The notes under the pieces were generated by a model. The model ran no database searches, was not told the origin of the DNA, and was given only the letters and a program-made list of their open reading frames with translations. Positions 9,556 through 17,892 of a DNA stretch of 62,091 nucleotides are shown here, piece by piece. The stretch's first letter is position 1; each line of letters begins with the position of its first letter. This DNA comes from Planctomycetota bacterium. GTDB taxonomy: Bacteria; Planctomycetota; Phycisphaerae; Phycisphaerales; SM1A02. The translations under genes were made by a program, and so were the position numbers. The DNA lies in contig JAQCEQ010000012.1 in the NCBI GenBank assembly GCA_027618565.1, positions 1 through 62,091 on the forward strand, read 5' to 3'.

Positions 9556-9572
9556 TTGGCACGATCTTTGTC
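9556..9572 (+). promoter_or_regulatory. Candidate sigma-54 (-24/-12) promoter upstream of ribH
   Basis: The 17 bases read TTGGCACGATCTTTGTC. Against the RpoN consensus YTGGCACGRNNNTTGCW every specified base matches except the last two; the -12 element is GT rather than GC. The GG-to-G(C/T) spacing is the required 10 bases. Transcription would start near 9583, about 30 bases before ribH. It lies in the 76-base lptD/ribH divergent gap. It may be coincidence: no enhancer-binding regulator gene is nearby. Confidence 0.3.
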
Positions 9573-9614
9573 CGGCGGCGAACCCTCTCGCAGGGACTAC
9601 CATCTCCGCCCCTC

Positions 9615-10103
9615 ATGTCGCTCCCCGAAGGCCAGTATCCCGTGACCACTGCGCACGACGGCGCAGCGCGCGCGCGGGTGGCAATCGTGGCCGCTCGGTA
9701 CCACGCGGAGATCGTCGACCCGCTCGTCGAGGGAGCCCGCGGGCACTTTCTTGCCAGTGGTGGTCTTGCGGAGGACCTGACGGTGCACGAAGCGCCGGGC
9801 ACCTTTGAACTGCCGCTGATGGCGCAGGCGTTGGCCGCCTTGGAGTCCATCGATGCCGTCGTCTGCGTGGGCTGCGTCCTGACCGGCGAGACCAGCCATG
9901 ATCGATATATCTGCGACGCGGCGGCGCACGGGCTGATGCGAGTCTCGCTTGACTTCGGCAAGCCCGTCGCGTTTGGCGTCCTCACCTGCCAGACGATGGC
10001 GCAGGCGCGCGCGCGGGCCGGCGGCGATCGTGGCAACAAGGGCGAGGAGGCCATGGCCGCGGCGCTGGCCATGCTCCGGACGCTGAAGGGAATGACCTCG
10101 TGA
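9615..10103 (+). CDS. ribH: 6,7-dimethyl-8-ribityllumazine synthase
   Basis: RibH condenses 5-amino-6-ribitylamino-uracil with 3,4-dihydroxy-2-butanone 4-phosphate in the penultimate step of riboflavin synthesis. The 162-residue protein shows ARVAIVAARYHAEI, the substrate loop APGTFELPLMA, and GCVLTGETSHDRYIC, in which His95 is the expected catalytic histidine. C-terminal LTCQTMAQARARAGGDRGNKG matches the family's phosphate and ring contacts. ATG 9615 gives a family-like start. The stop overlaps the nusB GTG start by 4 bases (GTGA). Pairing ribH with nusB is a widespread bacterial arrangement. No other rib gene is in the window. Confidence 0.95.
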   Translation: MSLPEGQYPVTTAHDGAARARVAIVAARYHAEIVDPLVEGARGHFLASGGLAEDLTVHEAPGTFELPLMAQALAALESIDAVVCVGCVLTGETSHDRYICDAAAHGLMRVSLDFGKPVAFGVLTCQTMAQARARAGGDRGNKGEEAMAAALAMLRTLKGMTS

Positions 10104-10522
10104 AGACGGATCGACAGGTCCGGACGTGCGCGATGCAGGCGCTCTTCCAGCTGGACTGCTCCGGCGACGCCAACCTTGAGTCCATCCGCGGCTCGCTGGA
10201 CCGGGGGGAGAGCCCCGGCGGGTCACGCGAGTTCGATGCCGGCTTCCAACTGGCGCAGCGAGTCTGGGAACGGCGCGAGGACGCCGACAAGGCCATTGGC
10301 GCGCTGAGCCTGGAGTGGCCGGTCCACCGCCTGGCGCGCGTGGATCGATCCTTGCTCCGCCTGGGCTGGTTCGAGCTCACGGTGGACACCGTCTCGAAGG
10401 GGGTGTGCATCAACGACCTGGTGGAGATCGCGAAGACCTACTCGGGGGCGAAGAGCGCGTCGTTCGTGAACGCCTTGCTGGACGAGGTTGCACCCGCTGG
10501 GGAGGGGAGCGTCGCCGAGTGA
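10100..10522 (+). CDS. nusB: Transcription antitermination factor NusB
   Basis: NusB binds BoxA RNA with S10 (NusE) and supports antitermination in rRNA operons. The 140-residue all-helical protein has the family marks RTCAMQALFQLD at the N-terminus, VDRSLLRLGWFEL, and INDLVEIAKTYSGAKSASFVNALLDEV at the end. It starts with GTG at 10100 inside the ribH stop, and its own TGA (10520-10522) overlaps the ftsY ATG by one base. ribH, nusB and ftsY are therefore translationally coupled. Confidence 0.92.
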   Translation: MKTDRQVRTCAMQALFQLDCSGDANLESIRGSLDRGESPGGSREFDAGFQLAQRVWERREDADKAIGALSLEWPVHRLARVDRSLLRLGWFELTVDTVSKGVCINDLVEIAKTYSGAKSASFVNALLDEVAPAGEGSVAE

Positions 10523-11454
10523 TGTTCAAGCGCGCGTGGGGCGCACTGCGCCAGGGGCTGGCCAAGACGGCCGACGCGCTGGGTGGCAAGCTGCGGGCGT
10601 TGCTGCACGGCCGCCGGCTTGACGCCGCCACGCTGGACGAGGTCGAGCGGCTCCTGATCTCGGCGGATGTCGGCGTCAAGGCTGCGGCAGAGCTCACGGC
10701 GTCGCTGCGCGCAGAGTTCGCCGCTGGCACGGTGGAGCGAGGCGAGGACGCCATCGAACACCTGAAGAAGGCGATCTGCGCTCGATGTGGCGGACGATCC
10801 ACGGCGATCGCTGTCGCCGAGCGGTCACCGACCGTCATCCTGGTCGTCGGGATCAATGGCGTGGGCAAGACCACGAGCGTGGCCAAGATCGCTCACTCGC
10901 TGCGCTCATCCGGCAAGTCGGTGCTGCTGGCGGCGGCCGACACCTTTCGCGCGGGTGCGGTGAAGCAGCTCACGATCTGGTCGGAGCGCTTGGGTGTGGA
11001 CATCGTCCGGGGAAAGGATGGCGCGGACCCGGCATCGGTCGTCTTCGATGCCGCGGAAGCGGCCGTGGCTCGCGGCGTTGACGTCCTCCTGGTGGACACC
11101 GCGGGTCGATTGCACACGCAGGAGCACTTGATGCGGCAGCTCACCAAGCTGCGTTCGGTGCTGGAGCGGAAGATTCCCGGCGCCCCGCACGAGACGCTCC
11201 TGGTGATCGATGCCACCAGCGGACAGAACGCAATCCGCCAGGCGGAACTCTTCTCCAAGGCCGCCGGCGTCACGGGCATCTTCCTGGCCAAGCTGGACGG
11301 CACCGCGAAGGGCGGCGTGGTTGTGGCGATCGGGGATGAAATGGGCATTCCCGTCAAGCTGGTCGGCACGGGAGAGACCCCGGAGGATGTCCAGCCATTT
11401 GACCCTGCATCGTTCGTCGAGGCGATGCTTGGAGCCCCTGAGGGACCCGCCTAG
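10522..11454 (+). CDS. ftsY: Signal recognition particle receptor FtsY (NG domain only)
   Basis: FtsY is the membrane-bound GTPase that receives SRP-ribosome complexes. The 310-residue protein holds an N helical bundle and a G domain: G1 GINGVGKTT (110-118), DTFRAGA, DTAGR and the closing DVQPFDPASF. There is no acidic A domain; such minimal receptors occur in several phyla. The G4 element reads AKLDG instead of the usual TKLDG. ATG 10522 overlaps the nusB stop by one base. Confidence 0.95.
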   Translation: MFKRAWGALRQGLAKTADALGGKLRALLHGRRLDAATLDEVERLLISADVGVKAAAELTASLRAEFAAGTVERGEDAIEHLKKAICARCGGRSTAIAVAERSPTVILVVGINGVGKTTSVAKIAHSLRSSGKSVLLAAADTFRAGAVKQLTIWSERLGVDIVRGKDGADPASVVFDAAEAAVARGVDVLLVDTAGRLHTQEHLMRQLTKLRSVLERKIPGAPHETLLVIDATSGQNAIRQAELFSKAAGVTGIFLAKLDGTAKGGVVVAIGDEMGIPVKLVGTGETPEDVQPFDPASFVEAMLGAPEGPA

Positions 11455-11463
11455 ACTGCGTGC

Positions 11464-12117
11464 ATGGCTGGCACGCCGCGACCAACCTGTGGGAACACGC
11501 GGGCCTTCACGCTGGTGGAGATTCTGGTTGTCCTTGGCATCATCACGACGCTGGTGGGAATCATGATTCCCGTCGTTGCCAATGTCCGGTTCGAGGCCAA
11601 GAATTCGCAGTGCCTCTCCAATCTCCGTGACAATTTTGTCGTGATCGAGGGCTGGCGAGGCAGCCACAAGGACGCGCTCCCGATGTGCGAGTTCATCCCG
11701 CTCGTCGGCCCCGATGGGCCCGAGGGGGGATTGCCCGCGAAGCTGGACGGGCGGCTTCCCAAGGAAAGCAGCACCTGGCTGTGCCCGGCGGACATGGACG
11801 AGGATTCCCTGTCGACCGGCACCAGTTACACCTATCTCCCGGGCCTGATCCGATATGTGCCGCAGATCCAGCTGGAACTCTTCCAGGTGCTGTTGGCGCA
11901 GCCCAATCTTTCCGATGGTCAGCGAGCGAGGCTGCGCGAGGATGTGGAAGCGCGGGCGGTGACGGCCTTCTACCAGCTGGATTCGCAGCGCCTCTTTCCG
12001 CTGTTGCTCGATTCGCTGGACAACCACCCGGGCTCGCGGGAGCCGCGCAACGGTGTCTACCTGGACGGCGGCACCGGCGAAGCGACCATGGACGCCTCAC
12101 TTCCACCCCAACCCTGA
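11464..12117 (+). CDS. Type II/IV pseudopilin-like protein with prepilin cleavage signal
   Basis: The 217-residue protein has a class III signal: a short basic leader, then AFTLVEILVVLGIITTLVGI, with Phe15 as the mature +1 and Glu19 at +5. Residue -1 is Ala rather than the usual Gly, which may slow PilD-type processing. The rest is a small soluble head. This layout resembles the H-X9-DG-free pseudopilins abundant in Planctomycetota, whose roles are mostly unknown. It follows ftsY by 9 bases and precedes a membrane protein by 11. No assembly ATPase or secretin gene is nearby. Confidence 0.7.
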   Translation: MAGTPRPTCGNTRAFTLVEILVVLGIITTLVGIMIPVVANVRFEAKNSQCLSNLRDNFVVIEGWRGSHKDALPMCEFIPLVGPDGPEGGLPAKLDGRLPKESSTWLCPADMDEDSLSTGTSYTYLPGLIRYVPQIQLELFQVLLAQPNLSDGQRARLREDVEARAVTAFYQLDSQRLFPLLLDSLDNHPGSREPRNGVYLDGGTGEATMDASLPPQP

Positions 12118-12128
12118 CGGAGCGCGCG

Positions 12129-12821
12129 ATGAACCTGAGCGACACCCTTTCCAGCCGGCGCGTGCAAGTTGCGATGCTTGCGGTGATCCTTGTCGCCGGT
12201 GCGGGCACAGGCGCCTTTGCATGGTGGAACACCCGGTTCCAGCCGCCGCCGTCGATTTTCGACACGCCAGTGGACGGAGTGCTGAGTTACCTCACGATCG
12301 ACGACTTCAGCCAGTTGCCCTTGAAGGAGCGTCTGGACTTCATGCTCGACTTGGCTGACCGCTTCCGAGGGCTGGGTTCGGGTGAGAGTGCCAGCATGGC
12401 GGCGTTCCTTGCTGGCGTCACCGGACCGTCACGGGCACAGCTGGAGCAAAACGTCAGGCTCTTGGCCAAGGACGCGCTCGTCGAAGGTGCTGCTACCTAC
12501 TACACGCTCCCAAAGGACCATCGCGGCGACTACATCGAGAAGTGGACCTGTGACTGGATTCGATACGGGGAGCGGGTCACCACCGGAGAAGAGAGCAAGA
12601 AAACCGACGAGGAACTCCTGCGGGGAATCCGCCGCGGCGCCGAGCGCGACGGGGAACGCGTCGCGGACATGGGCAACATTCCATCGCTCAACGCCGAGGG
12701 AGCGATGTCCTTCCTCGGCTTCTTCAGCACGCAAGTCCAGGGGACGGCCAGCCCGCGTGAGCAGGGCCAGATCGCCGGATTCCTGGACGATGTCCGCGGC
12801 CACTTCTCGCCGGTGTTTTAG
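12129..12821 (+). CDS. Single-pass membrane protein, unknown function
   Basis: The 230-residue product has a basic start, one transmembrane helix (about residues 12-33) and a soluble, acidic, helical remainder with no domain I recognise. The helix lacks a clear signal-peptidase site, so it is likely an uncleaved anchor with the bulk outside the cytoplasm. It lies between the pseudopilin and hrpB with gaps of 11 and 9 bases. Co-expression with the pseudopilin is likely, which suggests an envelope role, but this is inference from position only. Confidence 0.65.
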   Translation: MNLSDTLSSRRVQVAMLAVILVAGAGTGAFAWWNTRFQPPPSIFDTPVDGVLSYLTIDDFSQLPLKERLDFMLDLADRFRGLGSGESASMAAFLAGVTGPSRAQLEQNVRLLAKDALVEGAATYYTLPKDHRGDYIEKWTCDWIRYGERVTTGEESKKTDEELLRGIRRGAERDGERVADMGNIPSLNAEGAMSFLGFFSTQVQGTASPREQGQIAGFLDDVRGHFSPVF

Positions 12822-12830
12822 TCTTCACTC

Positions 12831-15389
12831 GTGGTCAGCCCTTCCCTGCCCATCGAGGCGCACCGGGACGCGATCCTTTCGGCGCTTCGTGATGGCACCA
12901 CGCTGCTCCTGTCGGCCGAGACAGGCTCGGGGAAGACCACTGTCGTGCCGCGCATGCTGCTGGAGCAGCCGGTGGTCCCGGGAAAGGTGATCGTCCTCCA
13001 GCCACGGCGGATCGCCACGCGGGCGGCGGCCAGGCGCGTGGCGGAGGTGCTTGGCGAACCGATCGGCAGGCGAGTGGGGTTCGTGACGAGGCACGAGCGC
13101 TGCGAGTCTCGGGAGACGAGGCTCCTCTTCGTGACCGACGGCCTCTTCCTCAGGATGGTCCAGTCCGATCCCACGCTGCGCGGCGTCGGCGTCGTGATGG
13201 TGGACGAATTCCACGAGCGATCGCTGGCCACGGACCTCGCGGTGGGTCTGGTGCGAGCACTTCAGGCATCGGACCGAAGGGACCTCCGGCTCGTCGTCGC
13301 CAGCGCCACGCTGGACGCCCGCACGCTCGCCACCACGCTTGGTGCCGCCGACGTCACCATCCCGGGTCGATTGCATCCGGTTGAACTCTCCTACCAGCCA
13401 CCCCCTCGCGATGACGAGCCAGCCTGGCGCCACGCCTCGCGCGTGGCGGCCGCCGCGGTGCAGCAGGGGGAGGCGGGCGACATTCTGGTGTTCCTTCCCG
13501 GCAAGGGAGAGATCGACCGGTGCGTGTCGGCACTCCGTGACGAGCGCGCTGTCCAGGATCGATCGATCCAGGTCGTCCCGCTGCATGGGTCTCTTCCGGC
13601 GGCCGCGCAGGACGACGCGATCCGCGAAGGAGCCACGCCTCGCATCGTCGTCGCGACGAATGTCGCCGAGACCTCGCTCACGATCCCGGGTGTCACGCTG
13701 GTCATCGACTCCGGACTGGTCCGCATCCACCGCTTTGACCCTCGCCGCGGCCTCAACACGCTGCGCGTGGAGCCCACCAGCCAGGCGAGCGCCACACAGC
13801 GCGCTGGTCGCGCGGGGCGTGTGCGCCCCGGACGCTGCATCCGGCTCTGGAGCGAGCGCAGCCACGCGCGCCGTGCTGCCTTCGAGGCGCCAGAGGTGGA
13901 GCGAGTCGAGCTGGCGGAGAGCCGGCTCCTTCTGGCCTCGCTCGGGTGGAGGGACCCCGACACTTTTCCATGGGTCACCCCGCCGCCGACTGATCGCCTA
14001 GAGGCCGCGGGGAAATCCCTGTCGCTGATCGGTGCGCTGGACGCCGACGGAAGCGTCACCGCCCTTGGCTCCCAGCTCGCGTCGATCCCCGTCCATCCGC
14101 GCCTGGGGCGATTCATGCTGGAGGGCCATGCCATGGCTGTTGGTCGCCGCGCGGCGACCTGGGCCGCCATCGTCTCCGAGAGAGATCCTGCGGAGCGAAT
14201 GGACCGAGAGCAGCTGGCGCAGGGCCCCTCCGGCGACGACCCGATGGGGGACATCGTGGCGCGAGAGCGACTGGTGGAGTGCTGCGGGGCGGGGGATGGC
14301 CCATCCCCGCACGGCGCAGACCGCGGTGCATGCCGGGAGATCGAGCAGGCGGCCCGCCAGATCTTGCGTGCCGCTCGAGACGTGGCGGACGCCGATCCAT
14401 GGCCCACCGATGTTTCCGAGCACGACCGCCTTGTGCGTGCGTTGCTCACGGCCTTCCCGGACCGCGTGGGCTGGCGGTTGGACGCGCTGCGGCCCAGCGT
14501 GGCGATGGAGGGCGTGCGCGCGTGCGAACTCTCGCCTCAGTCGCTGCACACCGGCACGGGACCGCTGCTGGCACTGGACATCGGTGACCGGACCGATGGT
14601 CGACGGACCCTCGCGGTGCTTGGGCTGGTGGAGCCGGTGCCTGAAGCGCTCCTTCGAGAATGCCTGCCTTCTCGATTCACCCGAGTGGCGGCGATGAAGT
14701 GGGATCCCACCCGGCAGGTCGTGGTGGAGGCGCAGGACGAGCGCTTTGACGGGACGATCATCACTTCGCGCACGAGGGATGTCGTCGACCCGCTGCAGTC
14801 GCCTGGAGCCTCGGGCGTCCTGGCCGACGAGATCATCGCCAAGCGCGTGAGGCTCCATCGATGGGACGACTCGGTGGATCGATGGCTGGCACGCGCGCGC
14901 ACCGTCTCGGCATGGTTCCCCGATCGGCGCATCCCGCTCTATGACGACGAGGAACTTGGCGTGCTGCTGCGGGACCTGTGCGAGGGTGCGGTGCGGGCGT
15001 CAGAGGTGCGAGATCGCGAGGTGCTCCCGGTGCTCCAGGGTGCGCTCAGCTGGGACGACCTGCAATTCATCGAGCGCATGGCCCCACACGAACTCCCGCT
15101 GCCCTCCGGTCGGCGGCTGCGCATCGACTACACGCCCGGGCAGGCGCCTCGTGCGCGTTCTCGCATCCAGGACTTCTTCGGGCTCACGGAAACGCCTCGC
15201 GTCGGCGGCGGGCGGATCCCAGTCCTCTTGGAGCTCACGGGGCCCAACCTCCGTCCCTTGCAGGTCACCGGCGACCTCGCCAACTTCTGGAGGGTGCTCT
15301 ACCCCGAGATCCGGCCCGAACTCAGCCGTCGCTACCCGAAGCATGACTGGCGCGAGGATGGCACGGTCGGTGGCCCGCGCGTTTCCTGA
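12831..15389 (+). CDS. hrpB: ATP-dependent RNA helicase HrpB (DEAH-box)
   Basis: The 852-residue superfamily 2 helicase has GSGKTT (32-37), the DEAH-box variant DEFH (125-128) typical of HrpB, SATLD, NVAETSLTIPGV and QRAGRAGR (motif VI). Helicase-associated domains follow, then the HrpB-specific C-terminus (LELTGPNLRPLQVTGDL, FW, YPEIRPELSRRYPKHDW). RNA processing is presumed, but the physiological substrate in bacteria is poorly defined. It starts at GTG 12831, nine bases after the previous gene. The family is typically about 800-850 residues. It ends 6 bases before the convergent LOG gene. Confidence 0.93.
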   Translation: MVSPSLPIEAHRDAILSALRDGTTLLLSAETGSGKTTVVPRMLLEQPVVPGKVIVLQPRRIATRAAARRVAEVLGEPIGRRVGFVTRHERCESRETRLLFVTDGLFLRMVQSDPTLRGVGVVMVDEFHERSLATDLAVGLVRALQASDRRDLRLVVASATLDARTLATTLGAADVTIPGRLHPVELSYQPPPRDDEPAWRHASRVAAAAVQQGEAGDILVFLPGKGEIDRCVSALRDERAVQDRSIQVVPLHGSLPAAAQDDAIREGATPRIVVATNVAETSLTIPGVTLVIDSGLVRIHRFDPRRGLNTLRVEPTSQASATQRAGRAGRVRPGRCIRLWSERSHARRAAFEAPEVERVELAESRLLLASLGWRDPDTFPWVTPPPTDRLEAAGKSLSLIGALDADGSVTALGSQLASIPVHPRLGRFMLEGHAMAVGRRAATWAAIVSERDPAERMDREQLAQGPSGDDPMGDIVARERLVECCGAGDGPSPHGADRGACREIEQAARQILRAARDVADADPWPTDVSEHDRLVRALLTAFPDRVGWRLDALRPSVAMEGVRACELSPQSLHTGTGPLLALDIGDRTDGRRTLAVLGLVEPVPEALLRECLPSRFTRVAAMKWDPTRQVVVEAQDERFDGTIITSRTRDVVDPLQSPGASGVLADEIIAKRVRLHRWDDSVDRWLARARTVSAWFPDRRIPLYDDEELGVLLRDLCEGAVRASEVRDREVLPVLQGALSWDDLQFIERMAPHELPLPSGRRLRIDYTPGQAPRARSRIQDFFGLTETPRVGGGRIPVLLELTGPNLRPLQVTGDLANFWRVLYPEIRPELSRRYPKHDWREDGTVGGPRVS

Positions 15390-15395
15390 GGCGAG

Positions 15396-16181
15396 CTACC
15401 CCTCGTCCTCGATGCCCATGTACGCATCGCCGTGCCTCCACGCATGGTGGTGCATCTTGGCGATGTCGTCGACAGTGCCCATCGGGTCGGACTTGAATCG
15501 GGGCAGCCCCGGGGCCCACTGCCGATGTCCCGCGTGGACCTCGGTGATCACGCGGACGGCCTCTTCCACGTCGTCGGTGAGGTGGAAGAGGTCAAAGTCT
15601 TCCTGAGAGATGGTGGCGTAGCGCGTCAGCAGCGTGTCATTCATCCAGCGGAGGAGCCCCTCCCAAAAGTCCGTCCCGATGAGGATGACGGGCTGCGGCG
15701 CGATCTTGAGCGTCTGCACCAGCGTCAGCAGCTCAAAGGTCTCGTCCAGCGTGCCGAAGCCCCCCGGAAAGACGACAAAGCCCCTCGCATACTTCACGAA
15801 CATCACTTTGCGGATGAAGAAGTAGCGGAACGAGAGCGCGAGGTTTTGGTACGGGTTGGGATCCTGCTCGTGCGGCAGCGTGATGTTGAGTCCGACTGAG
15901 ACACCGCCGGCTTCTTTGGCGCCCTTGTTCCCCGCCTCCATGATGCCAGGTCCGCCGCCAGTGATGATCGCATAGCCTCGGCGCGCGAAACTGCGAGCGC
16001 ACTCCACCGCTTGTTGATACGACGGTGACTCCGGCGACAGGCGTGCGGAGCCAAAGAGGGTGACGGCATTCGGGAGCGGCGAGAGGGCATCGATGCCATC
16101 GACGAACTCCGACATGATGCGCATTGCGCGCCAAGCCTCAAAACTGAGCGAGGCCTGTGAGGGGGGTCTGTGCTTGGACAC
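15396..16181 (-). CDS. LOG-family nucleotide 5'-monophosphate phosphoribohydrolase-like protein
   Basis: The 261-residue Rossmann protein carries the two LOG motifs GGGPGIME (75-82) and PGGFGTLDE (139-147). In plants and several bacteria this family releases the base from cytokinin nucleotides or AMP; many members are mislabelled lysine decarboxylases. There is an additional 35-40 residue N-terminal helix before NAVTLFGSAR. The actual substrate here is unknown. It is divergent from folC across about 117 bases and convergent with hrpB. Confidence 0.85.
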   Translation of the reverse strand: MSKHRPPSQASLSFEAWRAMRIMSEFVDGIDALSPLPNAVTLFGSARLSPESPSYQQAVECARSFARRGYAIITGGGPGIMEAGNKGAKEAGGVSVGLNITLPHEQDPNPYQNLALSFRYFFIRKVMFVKYARGFVVFPGGFGTLDETFELLTLVQTLKIAPQPVILIGTDFWEGLLRWMNDTLLTRYATISQEDFDLFHLTDDVEEAVRVITEVHAGHRQWAPGLPRFKSDPMGTVDDIAKMHHHAWRHGDAYMGIEDEG

Positions 16182-16298
16182 GGTCTTCTCTTATCGGCTC
16201 TAGGGGGTTTGATCGGCAGCAAGTCTATAACTCATGCAAGGCCAATCGGTTAGATGCGCAAAGTTGCCGCAGAATCGCAAAATCGATACGATCCACCG

Positions 16299-17831
16299 AT
16301 GCCCCGAAAGACCGCAGCGACCCCCATTCCGGAGTCCTCCACGGCCGCACCAGCCCCAAAGCCCAGAACCAAGTCCAAGGTGACCAGGAGGCCCGTGGCG
16401 TTCCCGCCGGACGAGATGCTCGTGCCGCGCCGGACGAAGGTGGCTGCTCCGGTCGAGATGTCCACCGAAGCCTCCAGCGGGACGGCGTTTGCCGAGATGA
16501 TCGAGTGGCTCTACTCGCGCACCGACATCGAGCGGTCTCGTACGGTCAAGTACGACGAAGCCACGTTCAAACTGGACCGGATGCGCAAGCTCCTGGCCTC
16601 GCTGGATAACCCCCACGAGCAGTTGCGATGCGTGCATGTGGGGGGCACGGTCGGCAAGGGGTCCACGGTGGCGATGATCGCATCGATGCTCCAAGCGGGC
16701 GGGTACACCGTGGGCAGCTACACGAGCCCGCACCTGCAGTCCGTCTGCGAGCGCATCCAGATCAATGGCGCCAACATTGTCGAGGGCGCACTGGCCGACA
16801 CGCTCAAGCGCGTTCGCGCGGCGGCCCTCAAACACAAGCTCGAGATCACGTTCTTCGAAGCCATGACCGCGGCGGCGTTCCTCCATTATGTGGAGGAAGC
16901 CGTCGACATCGTCGTCGTGGAGGTCGGGCTCGGTGGGCGGCTGGACTCCACCAACGTGATCACGCCCCTGGTGTCGGTGGTCACCACGATTGACCTTGAC
17001 CACACGATGTTCCTCGGGTCCACACTGGCAGCGATCGCGCGCGAGAAGGCTGGCATCTTCAAGCCGGGCATCCCGGTTGTGGCCTTCGATCCCCAGCCGG
17101 AGGTGCTCCGTGAGTTCGAGGCGGTCGCGGGCAAGGTCGGCGCGCCACTGAGGATCGTCAATCGTGACGTGGAGTTCTCCAGCCGGTTCTGCGTGACCCC
17201 GGAGATGGGGCCGCACACACGCATCTGCTTCTACACGCGCAACACGCGGCTGGAACACTTGCCCGTGCCGCTCCCTGGCGAGCACCAGGCCATCAACTGC
17301 GGCCTCGCGCTTGGCGTCATGGACACGCTCAAGTCCTGCGGATTCGCCTGCTCCGACGAGAAGATGGCGACGGGACTGGCCAAGGTGCGTCTGCCGGGAC
17401 GGATGGAGGTGCTCAGCGAGAAGCCGAAGATCATGATCGATGGCGCCCACAACCCCGCCAGCCTCAACGCGCTGATGAAGTGCGTCGGGAGCCAGATTCC
17501 CTACGACAGCATGGTCTGTGTCTTCGGGTGCTGCGCCGACAAGGACGTCCCCGCGATGCTGGACGCGCTCAATCTCGGTGCGGACAAGGTCATCTTCACT
17601 CGCAGCATGGGCAACCCGCGGGCAGCCGACCCGTCCGACTTGCAGCGGCTGTTCAGCGAGCGCAGCGGCAAGATGAGCCAGGTGACCAGGTCCATCGGGG
17701 AGGCGATCGAGCTGGCCGTCCGTGCCGTGGGCCGGGACGACCTCATCTGCGTCACGGGCAGTTTCTATGTCGCCGGCGAGGCCCGCAAGCGCCTGTTGGC
17801 AACACGCGCGCAGCCGGTCGGCACGCGCTGA
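16299..17831 (+). CDS. folC: Folylpolyglutamate/dihydrofolate synthase, extended N-terminus and altered P-loop
   Basis: FolC adds glutamate to folates (and to dihydropteroate in bifunctional forms). The Mur-ligase fold is clear: the P-loop region GGTVGKGST (Lys120), YTSPHLQSVCERI, VEVGLGGRLDSTN, TTIDLDHTMFLG, EKAGIFKPG and IDGAHNPAS. Two oddities stand out. The P-loop has Val where GTNGKGS usually has Asn, and about 70 Pro/Lys/Ala-rich residues precede the catalytic core. ATG 16254 would add 15 residues; neither start has a good ribosome site. A -10-like TATAAC lies at 16226-16231 without a convincing -35. leuS follows after 61 bases. Confidence 0.85.
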   Translation: MPRKTAATPIPESSTAAPAPKPRTKSKVTRRPVAFPPDEMLVPRRTKVAAPVEMSTEASSGTAFAEMIEWLYSRTDIERSRTVKYDEATFKLDRMRKLLASLDNPHEQLRCVHVGGTVGKGSTVAMIASMLQAGGYTVGSYTSPHLQSVCERIQINGANIVEGALADTLKRVRAAALKHKLEITFFEAMTAAAFLHYVEEAVDIVVVEVGLGGRLDSTNVITPLVSVVTTIDLDHTMFLGSTLAAIAREKAGIFKPGIPVVAFDPQPEVLREFEAVAGKVGAPLRIVNRDVEFSSRFCVTPEMGPHTRICFYTRNTRLEHLPVPLPGEHQAINCGLALGVMDTLKSCGFACSDEKMATGLAKVRLPGRMEVLSEKPKIMIDGAHNPASLNALMKCVGSQIPYDSMVCVFGCCADKDVPAMLDALNLGADKVIFTRSMGNPRAADPSDLQRLFSERSGKMSQVTRSIGEAIELAVRAVGRDDLICVTGSFYVAGEARKRLLATRAQPVGTR

Positions 17832-17892
17832 GCCACCGTTCCCCCTGCCGCAGGACCGCGCCCGAGTTTGACGCTCACCGCCCTTGCCTCCT

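Noticed and set aside
9539-10072. Long upstream extension of lptD across ribH
   Set aside because: It would run antisense through ribH; the signal peptide at GTG 9538 marks the true start.
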